Origin: Acidobacteriota bacterium
GTDB lineage: Bacteria > Acidobacteriota > Terriglobia > Terriglobales > Acidobacteriaceae
Reading direction: 5' to 3'
NCBI GenBank assembly: GCA_021780095.1
Contig: JAJXZK010000008.1
Location: 1 to 9,955 of the forward strand
DNA length: 9,955 nucleotides
Shown: positions 7,280-9,955 of the stretch, one piece after another
Layout: each line of letters starts with the position of its first letter
How positions within the stretch are numbered: the stretch's first letter is position 1
Program-made: the position numbers and the translations under genes
The notes under the pieces: generated by a model
Told to the model about the DNA's origin: nothing
The model's input: the letters and a program-made list of their open reading frames with translations, nothing else
Database searches by the model: none

Positions 7280-7286
7280 AAGGAGA
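7280..7286 (+). promoter_or_regulatory. Shine-Dalgarno of the M13 peptidase
   Basis: AAGGAGA lies 8 bases before ATG 7295 and fixes this start, which is also directly followed by a signal peptide (basic MRSRS, then a hydrophobic stretch). Confidence 0.75.
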
Positions 7287-7294
7287 GCATCCGC

Positions 7295-9376
7295 ATGAGA
7301 TCTCGTTCCCTTCTAAATTCTATCGTCACGACCGCTGTCTGCATGATTCTTGTACCCACATGGTTGCCAGGCCATGCGCAAACTGGCGAGAAGCCGCCGG
7401 AATCGCATGGCATCAATGTTGCCAACATGGATCGGTCGGTGATGCCGGGCGACAATTTTTATTTGTATGCCAATGGCGACTGGATTAAGCAGACGGTGAT
7501 TCCTGCAGACCGCGCCGCGATCGGTGTTTTCTCCGCGCTGGACGACATGGCCAATAAGAATACCGCTGCGTTGATTCAGGAATCCGCCAAGGCGAACGCT
7601 CCGGCTGGTTCAGAGGCACGCAAAATCGCGGATCTGTACAACTCGTACATGGATGAGTCCGCCATTGAGGCGAAAGGGCTGACGCCGTTGCATTCGGAAC
7701 TGGCCGCCATCGCGGCTATCCATACCCAGCGCGACCTGGCGCGCGCATTGGGCGAAAGTCTGCGGGCGGACGTGGATCCGCTCAACAACACCAACTTCCA
7801 TACGACAAATTTGTTCGGACTGTGGGTTGCGCCGGGTTTTCACGATCCGGAACATTACCATCCATATCTACTGCAAGGTGGAATCGAGCTACCTGACCGC
7901 GAGTACTACCTGGGCGACAGCCCCCACATGAAGGAAATCCAGGCGAAATATCAAACTCACGTGGCCGCAATGTTTCGGCTCGCCGGATTTGACGATGCAG
8001 ATGCGCGCGCCACGCGCGTCATCGCGTTGGAAAAGGCGATTGCGCAAACGCACATCAGTTTGTCCGACGATGAAGACATCCACAAGGCCGACAATAACTG
8101 GAAGCGTTCGGAATTTGCCGCCAAGGCTCCTGGTTTGGATTGGGCGGAATATTTCAGTGCTGCAAAGCTGGCGGATCAGGACAGTTTTATCGTCTGGCAG
8201 CCAAGTGCGTTTACCGGTGAAGCGGCGCTGGTGGCATCGACGCCGGTGGATACCTGGAAAGACTGGTTGGCGTATCACGTTATTGAAGAGTATGCGGGAG
8301 TGTTGCCAAAAGGGCTCGCGGAGGAGCATTTCGATTTCTTCGGCAAAGCGTTGGTCGGTGTGCCGCAACAGCGTCCTCGCTCGCAGCGCGGCGTTTTTGT
8401 CGTCGATGGTCTGCTAGGGGACGCGGTCGGGAAGCTCTACGCACAGCGTTACTTCTCGCCGGAAGCGAAGGCGGCTGCCGAGGCAATGGTGGCCAACATC
8501 ATCGCGGCATATCGCGTGCGTATTGAAGCGCTGACGTGGATGGCTCCAGCTACCAAGGCAGAGGCTGAGGCCAAGCTGAACGCACTCTACGTTGGCGTCG
8601 GCTATCCAGAGACCTGGCACAGCTACGATGGCTATGAAGTAAAGCCGGATGATATTTTCGGCAACGTCTGGCGCGCTGGAACGTTTCGCTACCAGCAACA
8701 GATCGATCGCCTGGGCAAGAATGTCGACCGCAAGGAATGGTCGATGACACCACAAACGGTCAATGCCGTGAACCTGCCGTTGCAGGACGCGCTGAATTTT
8801 CCGGCAGCGATTCTGCAACCGCCCTTCTTCGATGCGAAAGCGCCAGCGGCAGTCAACTACGGAGCGATCGGCTCGGTTATTGGACATGAAATCAGTCATA
8901 CCTTCGACACGGAAGGCAGCACGTTCGATGCCACAGGCCGTCTGCGCGATTGGTGGACTCCCGCCGATTTGGCGCATTTCGACGCCGCCACGGCCAAGCT
9001 GGCCGCCCAGTACGACACCTATATGCCATTCCTTGATCTCCATGTGAATGGCAAGCAGACTCTGGCCGAAGACATCGCGGATGTTGCAGGAATTGCTGCG
9101 GCGTTTGACGGATATCGGGCGTCGCTCGGTGGAAAATCTGCTCCTGAACAAGATGGATTTACGGGCGACCAGCAGTTCTTTATTGCTTTCGGTCAGGCGT
9201 GGGGATCAAAAGAGCGGTCGGCCGCCCTGCGCCGGCAAGTAATGACGGATCCGCATGCGCCAGCAGAGTACCGCGCTGACACGGTGCGCAACATCGACGC
9301 CTGGTATGCAGCCTTCGATGTGAAACCCGGACAGAAGCTCTACCTGGCTCTGCCGGATCGCGTTCGCATTTGGTAA
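7295..9376 (+). CDS. Secreted M13 family zinc metallopeptidase (neprilysin/PepO-like)
   Basis: A 693-residue, full-length M13 endopeptidase that cleaves small peptides. Residues 1-28 form a signal peptide with likely cleavage after PGHA, and Cys16 is not in a lipobox, so a soluble periplasmic or secreted enzyme is expected. The N-terminal M13 domain starts with 'PGDNFYLYANGDW' (51-63). The catalytic domain has FPAAILQPPFF (502-512), the zinc site HEISH (His531, Glu532, His535), and AEDIAD (591-596, giving Glu592 as third ligand and Asp596). His654 and Arg660 have the same spacing as His711 and Arg717 of human neprilysin. The chain ends in RVRIW, the position of the family's C-x-x-W terminus, but without cysteine. 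Deviations: the substrate-binding NAFY motif reads NAVN (490-493), and GENIAD reads AEDIAD. All catalytic residues are present, so activity is expected. It is divergent to lptFG and has no obvious functional partner here. Confidence 0.95.
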   Translation: MRSRSLLNSIVTTAVCMILVPTWLPGHAQTGEKPPESHGINVANMDRSVMPGDNFYLYANGDWIKQTVIPADRAAIGVFSALDDMANKNTAALIQESAKANAPAGSEARKIADLYNSYMDESAIEAKGLTPLHSELAAIAAIHTQRDLARALGESLRADVDPLNNTNFHTTNLFGLWVAPGFHDPEHYHPYLLQGGIELPDREYYLGDSPHMKEIQAKYQTHVAAMFRLAGFDDADARATRVIALEKAIAQTHISLSDDEDIHKADNNWKRSEFAAKAPGLDWAEYFSAAKLADQDSFIVWQPSAFTGEAALVASTPVDTWKDWLAYHVIEEYAGVLPKGLAEEHFDFFGKALVGVPQQRPRSQRGVFVVDGLLGDAVGKLYAQRYFSPEAKAAAEAMVANIIAAYRVRIEALTWMAPATKAEAEAKLNALYVGVGYPETWHSYDGYEVKPDDIFGNVWRAGTFRYQQQIDRLGKNVDRKEWSMTPQTVNAVNLPLQDALNFPAAILQPPFFDAKAPAAVNYGAIGSVIGHEISHTFDTEGSTFDATGRLRDWWTPADLAHFDAATAKLAAQYDTYMPFLDLHVNGKQTLAEDIADVAGIAAAFDGYRASLGGKSAPEQDGFTGDQQFFIAFGQAWGSKERSAALRRQVMTDPHAPAEYRADTVRNIDAWYAAFDVKPGQKLYLALPDRVRIW

Positions 9377-9404
9377 ACGCGCGACGCCGTTCGTTGCCGC
9401 TCGA

Positions 9405-9955
9405 TTAGTACCAGTTCTTGACGTTCGGCCAAAAGGCGGAGAGGGGAACCTTTCCGCCGCGGCAGAGGTAGATGGGGCCGTTTTCAAACGGCATGGCCAA
9501 CGGATTGTCGACTTCTCCGACCTGCTGCACGGAATCACAGTACCGCTCCACATCGGATTTAGATTCGCCAACGACAATCAATACGTCACCGGAATAGCCA
9601 CGCGGACCCCAGAAGTAATAATTCTGGTGGCCGCTGATCGCCGGCGGCAAGCCGTACTTCGGCCCGAATACATCAATCGCGCTGGCCTCTCCATAGTTAT
9701 TGCAGAAGATTCCCGCTTTGGCCCGATCAGCAGGTGCCAGCGAGTTATAAATTCGGTCGACCTCCGCCACTAGGCCATTCCATCCGAATCGGTCCGCGTA
9801 GAACTGAGGCAGCGGACCCGTCTTCGCCGTCTCGGTATTCTGGCTGGACAAATGAAGCGCCCGCGTATACCGAATCCAGGTGTAAGGCGGCATAACTGGA
9901 ATTCCCATAGGCAGGGTGATCGCACCAAGGATGACCATCACCACACACCACACCG
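9405..9955 (-). CDS. C-terminal part of a GT39/ArnT-like membrane glycosyltransferase, 5' end outside window
   Basis: The frame stays open to the right edge, so only the last 183 or so codons are visible and the start is missing. Numbering from nt 9953, residues 2-22 form a hydrophobic helix, probably the last of the membrane domain. A soluble tail follows with LPQFYADRFGW (48-58), NNYGEASAIDVFGPKYGLP (85-103), SGHQNYYFWGPRGY (107-120), a strand-like DVLIVVG (123-129), and IYLCRG near the end. I recognise this tail from acidobacterial-type proteins annotated as glycosyltransferase family 39, which transfer sugar from a polyprenyl-phosphate donor at the outer face of the inner membrane. The catalytic part of that family lies in the N-terminal region and cannot be checked here. 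The gene ends at TAA 9405-9407, 28 bases from the convergent M13 peptidase stop; no terminator hairpin is evident between them. The acceptor (lipid A, other lipid or protein) is unknown. Confidence 0.75.
   Translation of the reverse strand, partial: VWCVVMVILGAITLPMGIPVMPPYTWIRYTRALHLSSQNTETAKTGPLPQFYADRFGWNGLVAEVDRIYNSLAPADRAKAGIFCNNYGEASAIDVFGPKYGLPPAISGHQNYYFWGPRGYSGDVLIVVGESKSDVERYCDSVQQVGEVDNPLAMPFENGPIYLCRGGKVPLSAFWPNVKNWY

Larger units (their letters stand above)
7100..7294. promoter_or_regulatory. Divergent promoter region between lptFG and the M13 peptidase
   Basis: This 195-base gap must hold promoters for both directions. For the minus strand, TACACT (7161-7156) is a fair -10 with no good -35, giving a leader of about 50 bases before GTG 7099. 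For the plus strand, TACCCT (7213-7218) with TTCGCG (7191-7196, 16-base spacer) is the best, still weak, pair. Neither is strong; only the need for divergent promoters is firm. Confidence 0.45.

Noticed and set aside
7325..7350. Cysteine in the M13 peptidase leader as a lipoprotein site
   Set aside because: The residues before Cys16 (TTAV) do not fit a lipobox, and a better type I cleavage site follows after PGHA at residue 28.
9377..9404. Terminator in the 28-base gap between the convergent peptidase and glycosyltransferase genes
   Set aside because: Only a 4-bp AACG/CGTT pairing is found, with no T tract on either strand.

Overview
The window looks like ordinary chromosomal DNA of a Gram-negative, diderm bacterium with moderately high GC. 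The best guess is Acidobacteriota (Terriglobia-like), resting on the mix of families: an Asp-box propeller protein, a secreted M13 peptidase, a GT39-type glycosyltransferase with a long C-terminal tail, and a double-length LptF/LptG permease. No marker gene proves this. I see no tRNA, rRNA, CRISPR array, transposase, integrase or phage gene.

Layout from left to right: (a) the 3' part of a secreted-type BNR/Asp-box beta-propeller gene (+), cut by the left edge. (b) A 348-base gap with a perfect TATAAT box and several small hairpins, probably the promoter and long leader of the next gene. (c) A PilT-type pilus retraction ATPase (+). (d) A convergent junction with a 9-bp hairpin. (e) On the minus strand, a likely two-gene unit read right to left: a 773-residue protein holding two complete LptF/LptG permease units in tandem, followed 79 bases downstream by a fused membrane-ATPase ABC exporter half-transporter. 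(f) A 195-base divergent promoter region. (g) A secreted M13 (neprilysin/PepO-like) zinc metallopeptidase (+). (h) Convergent to it, the C-terminal part of a polytopic GT39/ArnT-like glycosyltransferase (-), cut by the right edge.

Most of the genes act at the cell envelope. The LptF-LptG protein would form the inner-membrane permease that extracts LPS for transport to the outer membrane, powered by an LptB ATPase encoded elsewhere. The ABC exporter beside it could move lipid or another hydrophobic substrate across the inner membrane. PilT drives pilus retraction from the cytoplasm, the M13 peptidase acts in the periplasm or outside, and the GT39 enzyme would glycosylate a lipid or protein on the periplasmic face.

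The features most worth a second look are the single-chain LptF-LptG fusion and the ABC half-transporter, which has aspartate in place of the catalytic glutamate but no partner subunit beside it. I found no convincing undescribed multi-gene system.
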